From: an uncultured Steroidobacteraceae bacterium | GTDB taxonomy: Bacteria > Pseudomonadota > Gammaproteobacteria > Steroidobacterales > Steroidobacteraceae | NCBI GenBank assembly: GCA_955652795.1 | Contig: CATPBQ010000108.1 | Span: 1 to 6,457 of the forward strand | Direction: 5' to 3' | DNA length: 6,457 nucleotides | In this document: positions 1 through 6,113 of the stretch, piece after piece | Numbering within the stretch: position 1 is the stretch's first letter | How the letters are laid out: every line of letters starts with the position of its first letter | Made by a program: the position numbers and the translations under genes | The notes under the pieces: generated by a model | Told to the model about the DNA's origin: nothing | Seen by the model: the letters and a program-made list of their open reading frames with translations, nothing else | Database searches by the model: none

Positions 1-1390
1 GCAGCCGCTGTGCCTCGGCGCGCAGGGGCGCGAGGTCGGCCCGTGCCGCTCCCGCATCGGCCGCCGCGGCCGCCCAGATGTCCGCCTGGTCCGGGTTGCC
101 GGCGGTGAGCGCCTGGCCTGCCTTGGCCGTAAGAAGCGCGATGAGTTCCTGCGTCGCCTGCTTCACGCCGACGTCGCCGGGGGCGAGCGCGCGGGCCGAT
201 TCGATGAAGAAGCGCGCATTCTGCTCGGGCGGCTCGATGAGCTGCCCGCGCCCTTCTGCCTCGCGGCCGCGCCTGAGAAACTCCGCCACGCGTTCGTCGA
301 CCTGCTTGTGCGCGAATTGCTCGCGTGCCTCCTCGACCAGCGTCGAGTGATGCCCGCCGCGCGCGGCGTCATCGAGTACCGCGAGGGCGCCGGTGAGGTT
401 GCCGGTTGCAGCGGCGTGTTGCGCCTTGTCGAGCACCGCGCGTTCGCGTTGCGTGCCAATCTGCGCCGTCAGGAACGCCACGCGCGGGTGATCGGGGCTG
501 ATGGCGTGCGCCTGGTCCGCGAGCCGCTGCGCCTCATCCAGGTGTCGCTCCTGCAGCGCGCCTTCCGCGTCCGACACGAGTCTTTCGATGGTCTGCTCCA
601 GTCCATTCACGGCGCGCGGATCGCGCGCGTTGCGGCGCAGCGCCTCGCGGTACAGGTCCGCGGCGCTCGCGCCCTGGGGAGCGACGAGTTGGCCGGCGGC
701 GAGTGCGCGGTCGGCTCGCGCCAGCAGACCCTCGAGGGTCGCATCGCCGGCGCTGGGGGCCTGAGGGCGCACAGCGGGCGCTGGCGCCGGGCGAGGGTGT
801 GTGGGCAGAGTCTCCCGGCCGACCCACAGGAACGCTGCCGCGAGGGCGGCAAGGCTCGCGGCGAGCAGCCACCATTTCGCGCGGCGCACGGCGCGCGCGG
901 GCACCGCAGTGGCTGTGCCCCCGGGGAGGTCGTGCGCTTGCGCGTATCGCCGCCACGCCGCCTCGACAAACAGCCGCACGCGCTGCTCGGAGACCGGCTT
1001 GTGCAGGAAACGATAAACCGAACCGTCGGTGATCTGGGCCGCGAGGCCCCCCTGGTCCTGAGCGCCGCCCGCCACGATGAGCACGACGTCCGGGAACTGC
1101 GCATGCAGCCGCCCCGCCAGTTGCCCGGCGGGGGTGGCGAGCGCGGCGATATCGAGCACCACGACCCCGGGGTGATGCGCCATGAGGGCGGAGGCGAGAT
1201 CGACCTCGGAACCGGCGGCGTACACCTCGTGCGCCGGGTCCACGACCTGCTTGAGGGTCTCGAGGAGCTTGCGGTCGTGGGTCAAGGCAAGCAGTGGCTT
1301 GCCTATCAGTGTCAGCAGCGGCGGCGCGACGCCTGCGGTGGGCGCTCCGGCCGAACTATGCGCTTTGGTGTGGGAAGCCACGGCTGTCAC
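1..1390 (-). CDS. Receiver-domain / transmembrane / periplasmic helical-repeat protein, possibly TonB-family (3' end outside window)
   Basis: An open frame of 463 codons runs without a stop from GTG 1390 to the left edge, so the C-terminus is missing. In frame, TAG lies two codons upstream of this GTG, and a weak GGGCGGG sits about 9 nt before it; GTG 1381 is an alternative start. Residues about 29-145 look like a response-regulator receiver fold. The likely phospho-acceptor is D80 (VVVLD) and the conserved lysine is K131 (FLHKPV). The acidic pair is reduced to THD (H38-D39) and the usual Thr/Ser after strand 4 is Ala (VAGG), so it may not be phosphorylated normally. Residues about 173-190 form a single TM helix after a basic stretch, followed by a Pro/Ala linker (195-215) and an Ala-rich helical, TPR-like region to the end. 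This layout puts the receiver in the cytoplasm and the repeats in the periplasm. It resembles TonB-family energy transducers I recall with a similar N-terminus and TPRs, but any TonB domain lies outside the window. Coding is well supported; function is inferred. Confidence 0.82.
   Translation of the reverse strand, partial: MTAVASHTKAHSSAGAPTAGVAPPLLTLIGKPLLALTHDRKLLETLKQVVDPAHEVYAAGSEVDLASALMAHHPGVVVLDIAALATPAGQLAGRLHAQFPDVVLIVAGGAQDQGGLAAQITDGSVYRFLHKPVSEQRVRLFVEAAWRRYAQAHDLPGGTATAVPARAVRRAKWWLLAASLAALAAAFLWVGRETLPTHPRPAPAPAVRPQAPSAGDATLEGLLARADRALAAGQLVAPQGASAADLYREALRRNARDPRAVNGLEQTIERLVSDAEGALQERHLDEAQRLADQAHAISPDHPRVAFLTAQIGTQRERAVLDKAQHAAATGNLTGALAVLDDAARGGHHSTLVEEAREQFAHKQVDERVAEFLRRGREAEGRGQLIEPPEQNARFFIESARALAPGDVGVKQATQELIALLTAKAGQALTAGNPDQADIWAAAAADAGAARADLAPLRAEAQRL
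68..694 (-). repeat. Duplicated about 60-residue helical module in the periplasmic region
   Basis: Two parts of the left-hand protein align with each other: residues about 233-292 (nt 694-515) and 382-441 (nt 247-68). Both begin GQL(V/I)xP and continue with an aromatic/Arg/Glu helix, a short turn of the RDPRAV or PGDVGV kind, and a long helix with a (L/A)xxAxxAL core ending near DEAQRL or DQADIW. Only a one-residue gap is needed. The spacing of 149 residues suggests an internal duplication of a TPR-like unit with other helices between the copies. Similarity is at protein level; I see no long exact DNA repeat. Confidence 0.5.
956..1306 (-). other. Degenerate receiver (REC-like) domain
   Basis: This is the N-terminal domain of the left-hand gene, residues about 29-145. 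Alternating hydrophobic strands are visible: PLLALTHD as strand 1, GVVVLD ending in D80 as strand 3, DVVLIVAGG as strand 4 and YRFLHKPV ending in K131-P132 as strand 5, then an amphipathic helix through VRLFVEAAWRRY. Known receivers need two acidic residues after strand 1, an Asp after strand 3, a Thr/Ser after strand 4 and a Lys after strand 5. Here the Asp and Lys remain, one acidic residue is replaced by His, and the Thr/Ser is Ala. The inference is a pseudo-receiver or atypical receiver. Confidence 0.7.
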
Positions 1391-1430
1391 AATCTAAAAC
1401 CCGCCCGTTGGGCTCAGGGCCCCCGCGGGA

Positions 1431-1446
1431 ATTACCATGACGTAAT
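1431..1446. promoter_or_regulatory. Inverted repeat ATTAC-N6-GTAAT, candidate operator
   Basis: The two 5-bp arms are perfect, with a 6-nt spacer (CATGAC), inside an otherwise very GC-rich intergenic region. The 16-bp dyad is about the size bound by a dimeric helix-turn-helix regulator. It lies 41 nt upstream of the left-hand gene's GTG and about 135-150 nt upstream of the plus-strand gene's start, so it is better placed for the former. No known regulator consensus is claimed; arms this short can occur by chance. Confidence 0.3.
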
Positions 1447-1540
1447 GCACGCGGCCTGTCGCTAGCGGCGCCCGGATTCTGTGAAACTGGTCATATGTGG
1501 GGACTATTGACATGCGCGGCACCAGCGGGCGGGGACGCGC

Positions 1541-1546
1541 TATCCT
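1541..1546 (+). promoter_or_regulatory. Possible -10 element (TATCCT)
   Basis: TATCCT matches the sigma-70 -10 consensus at four of six positions and lies 34 nt before GTG 1581. This would give a leader of roughly 30 nt. The hexamer 17 nt upstream (1518-1523, GGCACC) is a poor -35. If this is the promoter, the GTG at 1497 lies upstream of the transcript, which supports the downstream start for the exported protein. Confidence 0.3.
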
Positions 1547-1583
1547 GCGAAACCCCCTCCAAGGCGACGGACTCCTAGGTGTG

Positions 1584-2543
1584 ATGCGACAGCTCGTCCC
1601 GGCATGGTGTGCGTGGGCCTGGGCCGCCTGGCTGGCCATCGTGCCGGCGTATCCGGGGGCGTTCGCGGCGGTCACCGCCACCGGCGTCAGCATGAGCCAG
1701 AAGGGCGCGGCGCTCGAGTTTCTCCAGGCCGTCGCCAGCGGTGATCCTGAAGCGGTGGCGTTCTCGATTCATCCGGATGACCTGCGGGCCCTGCGGCTGC
1801 GGATCCTCACCCTGCTGCACAACGAGGCGAAGCGCGGCGACAGCACGGTGCGCGACCGGCTCTTTGGTCCGGCCCGACCGCTCGACGAGATCGAGCACCT
1901 CACCGACACCGGTTTCTACGCGACGCTCGCCGACCGCCTGTATCTGCCTGGCCGGGAATACGACGGCGGCGAAGGCATTGCGACCATTGCGGATAAGGAC
2001 GGCAAGGTCGAAGTGCTGATCCGCGGCCGGCCGCCCCACGATCGCGGCAAGGTGCAGGTGGTCAACGTGGTGACCCTGAAGCCCTTCGGCAAGGACTGGA
2101 AGGCGGCGCTACCGACCGAGATCGAAGCGCAGATCGACGATCTCATCGAAGGCCGGCACGGCAGCTCCGCCGCGGCGCGTACGCCCGCCGCGGTGCGCGG
2201 CGGCCGCGGCACCTCCCCGGCGCAGCCCGGGATCGTCGAGCTGCTCAGCACCTCGGAGAAGCTGCTGTCGGATGGCAAGTGCGATGCCTACTACGGCAAG
2301 CAGATGAGCCCGAACTTCCGGCGCGTGACCGGCAAGAAGGCGCTGGCGGCGCTGGTGGCCGCATGTCAGAACAGTCTGGGCACGCGCGAGATGCTGTTAG
2401 CGACCCTGCACATCGTGCGCGCTCTCGATCCGCGCTATGAGTACGAAGGACAGCGCGCGACCTACGATCTGAGCGGCCAGGGGCTGCCCTTCGATCACTT
2501 CGTGCTCGAGCAGGTCGACAAGCACTGGTACGTGGCCGAGTAG
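1584..2543 (+). CDS. Exported protein of unknown function with two apparent NTF2-like halves
   Basis: Starting at ATG 1584 gives 319 residues and places a good Sec signal peptide at the very N-terminus: MRQ, a Trp/Ala-rich hydrophobic core, and a likely cut after AFA (residue 28). GTG 1581 is equally possible. GTG 1497 keeps the frame open but adds 29 Arg/Gly-rich residues before the signal and overlaps the likely promoter, so I rejected it. No clear Shine-Dalgarno is seen. Residues about 40-190 begin with a helix typical of NTF2-like folds (GAALEFLQAVASGDPEAVAF) and continue with strands ending near VTLKPFGKDWKAALP. A low-complexity Ala/Gly/Arg linker follows at about 192-218. Residues 218-319 repeat the pattern: a helix (IVELLSTSEKLLSDGKCDAYY), a second helix, and strands ending in DKHWYVAE, close to the usual xxWxV end of NTF2-like domains. 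C233 and C261, the only cysteines in the predicted mature chain, could form a disulfide. I do not recognise the family; a periplasmic binding or scaffold role is a guess. It ends 10 nt from the convergent gspB. Confidence 0.8.
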   Translation: MRQLVPAWCAWAWAAWLAIVPAYPGAFAAVTATGVSMSQKGAALEFLQAVASGDPEAVAFSIHPDDLRALRLRILTLLHNEAKRGDSTVRDRLFGPARPLDEIEHLTDTGFYATLADRLYLPGREYDGGEGIATIADKDGKVEVLIRGRPPHDRGKVQVVNVVTLKPFGKDWKAALPTEIEAQIDDLIEGRHGSSAAARTPAAVRGGRGTSPAQPGIVELLSTSEKLLSDGKCDAYYGKQMSPNFRRVTGKKALAALVAACQNSLGTREMLLATLHIVRALDPRYEYEGQRATYDLSGQGLPFDHFVLEQVDKHWYVAE

Positions 2544-2553
2544 GCCTGGCGCC

Positions 2554-3270
2554 TCAATCCCGCGTCAGCAGGAATCGCGATCCGCTGTACGACAGCACCG
2601 CGCCCTCGGGTGTGATGCTGTCCACGTGCACGCCCTCGGGAAGCGAGTCGCCTTCGCGCAGCTTGTGCATGTTGATCATGACGAAGCGATCCTGCGGGCG
2701 CAGCGCGAACACATGCAGATCCAGCCGCAGCTGCGGAATGCGCGTGCCGGGACTCGCCGCCGCGTTCTGATACAGGGGCACGCCGTCGGCGGTACCGTGC
2801 CGCACGCGGTTGCCGAGCAGCGGCGACGCCGCGGCTTCGGCCGCGGGCGCGTAGTCGTCGGGATTGTCGCTGGCGCCGTTGGTGGCGGCGGGATTTGGCA
2901 CCAGCGCGGGCGACGGCGCGGCGGCGGGCGGCTGTGCCGCTGGCACGGGCAGCGAGACCGACGGCGGGACTGGTGCGGGGGTCGTGGCGCCTGCGGCGTG
3001 CGGCGCCTCGGCTGCGGGCGCCAGCACCGGCTGCCCGACTCCCGGGGGCGCCGCGGCGCCGGCGCTGGTGTCGGCGGTGCGCGTCGCCGGATGCCGCCAC
3101 AGCATCCACATGACGATGGCGAGGTTCACGGCCAGGAGCGCCGCAATCGCGATGGCCCACAGCGGCAACCCGGTGCGCGGCGGGGCGAGCTTGACCTCGA
3201 AGAGCGCCGGGCCGCTCTTGCGCTGGCGATCGCTCTCGGACTTCTTCAGGGCATCGAGGATGAAGGACAT
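2554..3270 (-). CDS. gspB: GspB, type II secretion accessory protein
   Basis: A 238-residue inner-membrane partner of GspA. The N-terminus MSFILDALKKSESDRQR is the hallmark cytoplasmic motif of GspB proteins. One TM helix follows (about residues 35-57), then a long Ala/Pro-rich periplasmic linker (about 62-152), then the C-terminal T2SSB domain (about 163-236), with VPLYQ, LRLDLHVFAL, RFVMIN, LREGD and a final GSRFLLTRD strand. In the known system GspA and GspB form a complex that helps the GspD secretin insert and assemble through peptidoglycan. The ATG lies 3 nt after the gspA stop, with a weak GGCGGG inside the last gspA codons, so translational coupling is likely. A longer overlapping frame on the same strand (2495-3277) has none of these features. 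The stop lies 10 nt from the stop of the plus-strand gene. Confidence 0.93.
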   Translation of the reverse strand: MSFILDALKKSESDRQRKSGPALFEVKLAPPRTGLPLWAIAIAALLAVNLAIVMWMLWRHPATRTADTSAGAAAPPGVGQPVLAPAAEAPHAAGATTPAPVPPSVSLPVPAAQPPAAAPSPALVPNPAATNGASDNPDDYAPAAEAAASPLLGNRVRHGTADGVPLYQNAAASPGTRIPQLRLDLHVFALRPQDRFVMINMHKLREGDSLPEGVHVDSITPEGAVLSYSGSRFLLTRD

Positions 3271-3276
3271 CGATCA
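3270..3276 (-). other. gspA/gspB translational junction
   Basis: The gspA TGA (3276-3274) is followed after 3 nt by the gspB ATG (3270-3268). The only Shine-Dalgarno-like bases, GGCGGG, are the last two glycine codons of gspA. This fits a ribosome re-initiating or sliding from gspA to gspB, which would keep the two partners in balance. The spacing is seen; the coupling is inferred. Confidence 0.55.
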
Positions 3277-4923
3277 CCCGCCATGATGATGAGTATCAGC
3301 GGCAGACAGCAGTGGCGTATCGGGACCGCCGACGGCGCTGGCGAGGGCAATCTGCGTGCGCACACCCGCGATGCCGTCGACGGCGAGCTGGTGCTGGCGC
3401 TGAAAGTCGCGCACCCACCCGGTGAGCTCGGCGTCAAACAGGTCGCTGACCGGTGCGTCACCGCCCACGCCGTGCAGGCGTTGCAGGCTCTGGCGCAGCC
3501 AGCGCACCTCGGCGCCACGCATCCCGGGGAACAGCGCCTTGACCGGGGAGCTTGCCGGCCGCCACAGCATGACGAAATCGCCCAGCCAGAAGTGTGACAG
3601 TTCGCCGATGCCGACGCTGCGTGCACCCCCGAGCTCGATGCGCGCCCGCTCGTCGTCGAGTGCGGTGAGCACCACCTGGTGACTCGTACCGGCCCCGTCG
3701 CTCAGCAGCAGGATGGCCGGGCGGTTGTACAGACGCAGCTGGCCGAAGGAGCCGCGCTCGCTGACACACTCCAGGCCCTGTTGCGTCGCCTGGCTGCAGG
3801 GATCGGTGCCGTTGGGCTGGTACTTGGCGCCCCAGAGTCCCAGGAGCCTGGCGAATGCGGTCTCGGTGTCCGTTTCGGCGGCGTGCTGCGCGAGCAGCTC
3901 GCCCAGGTGCGGTGCGGGCGGCTGCGGCGGCGTCACGGCGGCCCGCGCGGGGGCTGTCGCCGCGGCCGCCACGCCGGGGTTATCGCGGGGCAGCTGAGCT
4001 GCGCCTGAGCGCGTGCTCCAGGGTTGCAGGTTCCACAACGCCACGGTGGCGATGGTGAGCAGCGCCGCGATGCCCGCGGTCAGCGCCCAGGGCAGCCAGT
4101 GCGGCGTGAAGCGCCGGCCGAACACCTCGGCGGCGGCGTTGCGCACCAGGGTCGCGGTAACGCGGTGCCGGTCGAGCGAATAAGCCCCGAGCAGCGCGCG
4201 GTCGCAGATGACGTTGATGACGCGCGGCACGCCCTGCGACAGCCGGAATACTTCATTCAGCGGCGCGGCTGCGAAGATGTCGGTGGTCGCGCCCGCCACC
4301 CGCAGCCGGTGGTGCACGTAGGCGGTGGTCTCCTCGCGCGACAGCGGATTCAAGTGATAACGGCCGGTGATGCGCTGTGCCAGCTGGCGCAGTTCGTTGC
4401 GCGCGAGCAGCTCGCGCAGCTCGGGCTGGCCGATGAGAATGATCTGCAGGAGCTTTTGCGTGTTGGTTTCGAGGTTGGTGAGCAGGCGCACCTGCTCGAG
4501 CACGGACGGGGACAGGTTCTGCGCCTCGTCCACCACCAGCACGACACGCTTACCCGCGGCGTGGGCGTGCAACAGGTAGTGGCTGAGGATGTCGACCAAG
4601 TCCTTCACGCTCCCGGGCGCGGAGTTCTGTACACCGATGCCGAGCTCCTCGCAGATGGTGAGCAGGAATTCCGGCGCGCTCATCCTGGGATTGAGGATGA
4701 GCGCGATTTCGGCATTCTTCGGGGTCTGCGCCAGCAACGAGCGCACGATCGTGGTCTTGCCGGTACCTACTTCGCCGGTCAGCTGCACGAAGCCGCCGGC
4801 TTCGTTGATGCCGTACAACAGGTGCGCCAGGGCTTCGGCGTGCCGCTCGCTCAGGTACAGGTAGCGCGGATCGGGCGTGATCGCGAACGGCTTTTCGTGG
4901 AGGCCGAAGAACGTCAGATACAT
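3274..4923 (-). CDS. gspA: GspA/ExeA-type AAA ATPase with peptidoglycan-binding domain
   Basis: A 549-residue inner-membrane ATPase that works with GspB to assemble the type II secretion secretin. The N-terminus MYLTFFGLHEKPFAITPDP is typical of ExeA/GspA. Walker A is GEVGTGKTT (50-58) and Walker B is VVLVVDEAQ (127-135). A sensor-like IILIGQPEL follows (161-169), then the AAA lid with GVPRVINVICDRALLGAY (231-248). One TM helix spans about 277-297. A Pro/Ala linker leads into a periplasmic domain at about 340-455 resembling the non-catalytic C39-peptidase-like region of GspA, with C376 and C386. A PG_binding_1 domain follows at about 467-528 (GMRGAEVRWLRQSL, FQRQHQLAVDG). The length fits the full ATPase-TM-PG-binding architecture. 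The chosen ATG starts the conserved motif and is 9 nt from the dinB stop; no strong Shine-Dalgarno is visible. The tail ends THHHGG. Single ExeA-like ATPases also occur in pilus and polysaccharide loci, but the adjacent gspB makes the secretion role the best call. Confidence 0.95.
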   Translation of the reverse strand: MYLTFFGLHEKPFAITPDPRYLYLSERHAEALAHLLYGINEAGGFVQLTGEVGTGKTTIVRSLLAQTPKNAEIALILNPRMSAPEFLLTICEELGIGVQNSAPGSVKDLVDILSHYLLHAHAAGKRVVLVVDEAQNLSPSVLEQVRLLTNLETNTQKLLQIILIGQPELRELLARNELRQLAQRITGRYHLNPLSREETTAYVHHRLRVAGATTDIFAAAPLNEVFRLSQGVPRVINVICDRALLGAYSLDRHRVTATLVRNAAAEVFGRRFTPHWLPWALTAGIAALLTIATVALWNLQPWSTRSGAAQLPRDNPGVAAAATAPARAAVTPPQPPAPHLGELLAQHAAETDTETAFARLLGLWGAKYQPNGTDPCSQATQQGLECVSERGSFGQLRLYNRPAILLLSDGAGTSHQVVLTALDDERARIELGGARSVGIGELSHFWLGDFVMLWRPASSPVKALFPGMRGAEVRWLRQSLQRLHGVGGDAPVSDLFDAELTGWVRDFQRQHQLAVDGIAGVRTQIALASAVGGPDTPLLSAADTHHHGG

Positions 4924-4932
4924 GGGGCGATG

Positions 4933-6084
4933 CTACTCGATGGTGCTGCCGCGCCGCAGTGCCCGGCTGCCGAAGCGCGCACGCGCCTCGTCCAGCGCCG
5001 CATCGAGGCGTCCCGGGCGGCGCGTTTCCTCGAACAGTCCCAGCTGCGATGCGGGGGTAAGCTCAGTGAGGACCACGCCCAGCAGGCGAAGTTTCGCACC
5101 CGGATTTGCGGCCAGCCAGCGGCCGAGGAGCTCGGCGCTCACGCCGGCGATGGCGCGCGCCTCGCAGGTCGGCGGCGCCACGGCGCGCTGGCGCGTAAAG
5201 GTCGTGAAATCGTCGCGCCGGATCTTGACCCCGATGCAGCCCGCCGTCAGCTGCCGGGCGCGCAGCCGGGTGCTGGCCAGATCCGCGAGCCGTGTCAGCT
5301 GGCCGTGCAGCGTGCGCGGCTCGCCGATGTCGTGCTCGAAGGTGTCCTCGGCGCTGAGGGATTTCTCCTCGACATCCGGCAGCACCGGCCGGTCATCGAC
5401 ACCCGAGGCGCGCTCGCGCATCCAGGCCGAGTAGCGCCCGAACAGCGGCCACAGCACCGCATCCGGCGCGCTGCGCAGCTCACCGAGGGTGGCGATGCCG
5501 GCCGCCTCGACCCGCGCGCCGGTCTTGCGCCCGAGGCCCGGGAGCCGGCGCACCGAGAGCGGATCGAGCACCTCGCGCACGCAAGCGGCGTCGACCACCG
5601 TGAGCCCGTCGGGCTTCATCAGCTCGGAGGCGATCTTGGCCACCAGCTTGTTGGGTGCCACGCCCACCGAGGCGCTGAGCCCGGTGAGTTCGCGAATGCG
5701 GCGCTTGATGCGCCGGGCGATGTCGACCGCGCCGCCGAGCAGCTCCTGGCTGGCGGTGACATCCAGAAAGGCCTCATCGAGCGACAAGCCCTGCACCAAT
5801 GGGGTGATCTCGTGAAACACCCCGAACACGATCCCGGACACTTCCTGGTAACGCTGCATGCGCGGGCGCACGCACACCGCCTCCGGGCACAGCTTCAGAG
5901 CCGTGCGCATCGGCATCGCCGAGTGGACGCCGAAGCGGCGCACTTCGTAGCTCGCCGCCGCCACCACGCCGCGGCCGCCGTCCCAGCCGACAATGAGCGG
6001 CTTGCCCGCGAGCGAGGGCTCATCGTGCTGTTCCACCGATGCGTAGAACGCATCCATGTCGACGTGCAGGACGGCGCGCGTCAT
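4933..6084 (-). CDS. dinB: DNA polymerase IV (Y-family translesion polymerase)
   Basis: A 383-residue Y-family polymerase that copies past damaged bases in the cytoplasm (deoxynucleotide addition, EC 2.7.7.7). Catalytic residues are visible: D9 in HVDMDAFYASVE, and D103-E104 in GLSLDEAFLDVT. The steric gate by alignment is Y14. The palm/fingers signature SVGVAPNKLVAKIASELMKP lies at about 139-158, a helix-hairpin-helix motif at about 177-196 (LSVRRLPGLGRKTG), and the little-finger domain at about 240-345. QLGLF (347-351) fits the beta-clamp-binding consensus and is followed by a 32-residue basic tail, whereas E. coli DinB has its clamp motif at the extreme C-terminus. It is somewhat longer than E. 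coli DinB (351 residues). The start is the ATG just before the conserved HVDMD strand; no clear Shine-Dalgarno is present. It lies 29 nt after the DUF4399 gene and 9 nt before gspA. No LexA box is seen in the 29-nt gap; control may lie upstream, outside the window. Confidence 0.96.
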   Translation of the reverse strand: MTRAVLHVDMDAFYASVEQHDEPSLAGKPLIVGWDGGRGVVAAASYEVRRFGVHSAMPMRTALKLCPEAVCVRPRMQRYQEVSGIVFGVFHEITPLVQGLSLDEAFLDVTASQELLGGAVDIARRIKRRIRELTGLSASVGVAPNKLVAKIASELMKPDGLTVVDAACVREVLDPLSVRRLPGLGRKTGARVEAAGIATLGELRSAPDAVLWPLFGRYSAWMRERASGVDDRPVLPDVEEKSLSAEDTFEHDIGEPRTLHGQLTRLADLASTRLRARQLTAGCIGVKIRRDDFTTFTRQRAVAPPTCEARAIAGVSAELLGRWLAANPGAKLRLLGVVLTELTPASQLGLFEETRRPGRLDAALDEARARFGSRALRRGSTIE

Positions 6085-6113
6085 GGCGGGGTGGCGCAGT
6101 GCTCAGCCGCCGC

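Larger units (their letters stand above)
1391..1580. promoter_or_regulatory. Divergent intergenic region
   Basis: These 190 nt separate the GTG starts of two divergent genes and should carry both promoters. The region has AT-richer patches at about 1429-1447 and 1480-1513. It contains the inverted repeat described separately, the 8-bp palindromes CCCGCGGG (1422-1429) and CGCTAGCG (1460-1467), and CATATG (1492-1497). A TTGACA lies at 1507-1512 on the plus strand, but it is 28 nt from the nearest -10-like hexamer, too far for a normal sigma-70 pair. I see no LexA box, sigma-54 site or small RNA gene. Confidence 0.55.

Noticed and set aside
308..1465. A 385-codon plus-strand frame opposite the receiver/TM gene
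   Set aside because: The minus strand gives receiver strands, a TM helix and an internal repeat, while this frame gives only Arg/Gly-rich sequence. It also crosses the divergent promoter region.
1507..1546. TTGACA (1507-1512) with TATCCT (1541-1546) as a sigma-70 promoter pair
   Set aside because: The 28-nt spacing is far beyond the usual 16-18 nt, so the two elements cannot serve as one standard promoter.
1497..1583. Upstream GTG start for the plus-strand exported protein
   Set aside because: It would put 29 Arg/Gly-rich residues before a normal signal peptide and would begin upstream of the possible -10 element.
2495..3277. A 260-codon minus-strand frame overlapping gspB and slightly longer than it
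   Set aside because: It is a +1/-1 shadow rich in Arg and Ala, lacks the MSFILDALKK motif, TM helix and C-terminal T2SSB domain, and would run into the convergent gene.
2626..3597. A 323-codon plus-strand frame opposite gspB and the end of gspA
   Set aside because: Low-complexity Arg/Gly/His sequence with no domain; the opposite strand carries unmistakable GspB and GspA motifs.
6085..6113. A LexA (SOS) box directly before dinB
   Set aside because: I looked for a CTGT-N8-ACAG-like dyad in the 29-nt gap and also in 1391-1580 and found none.
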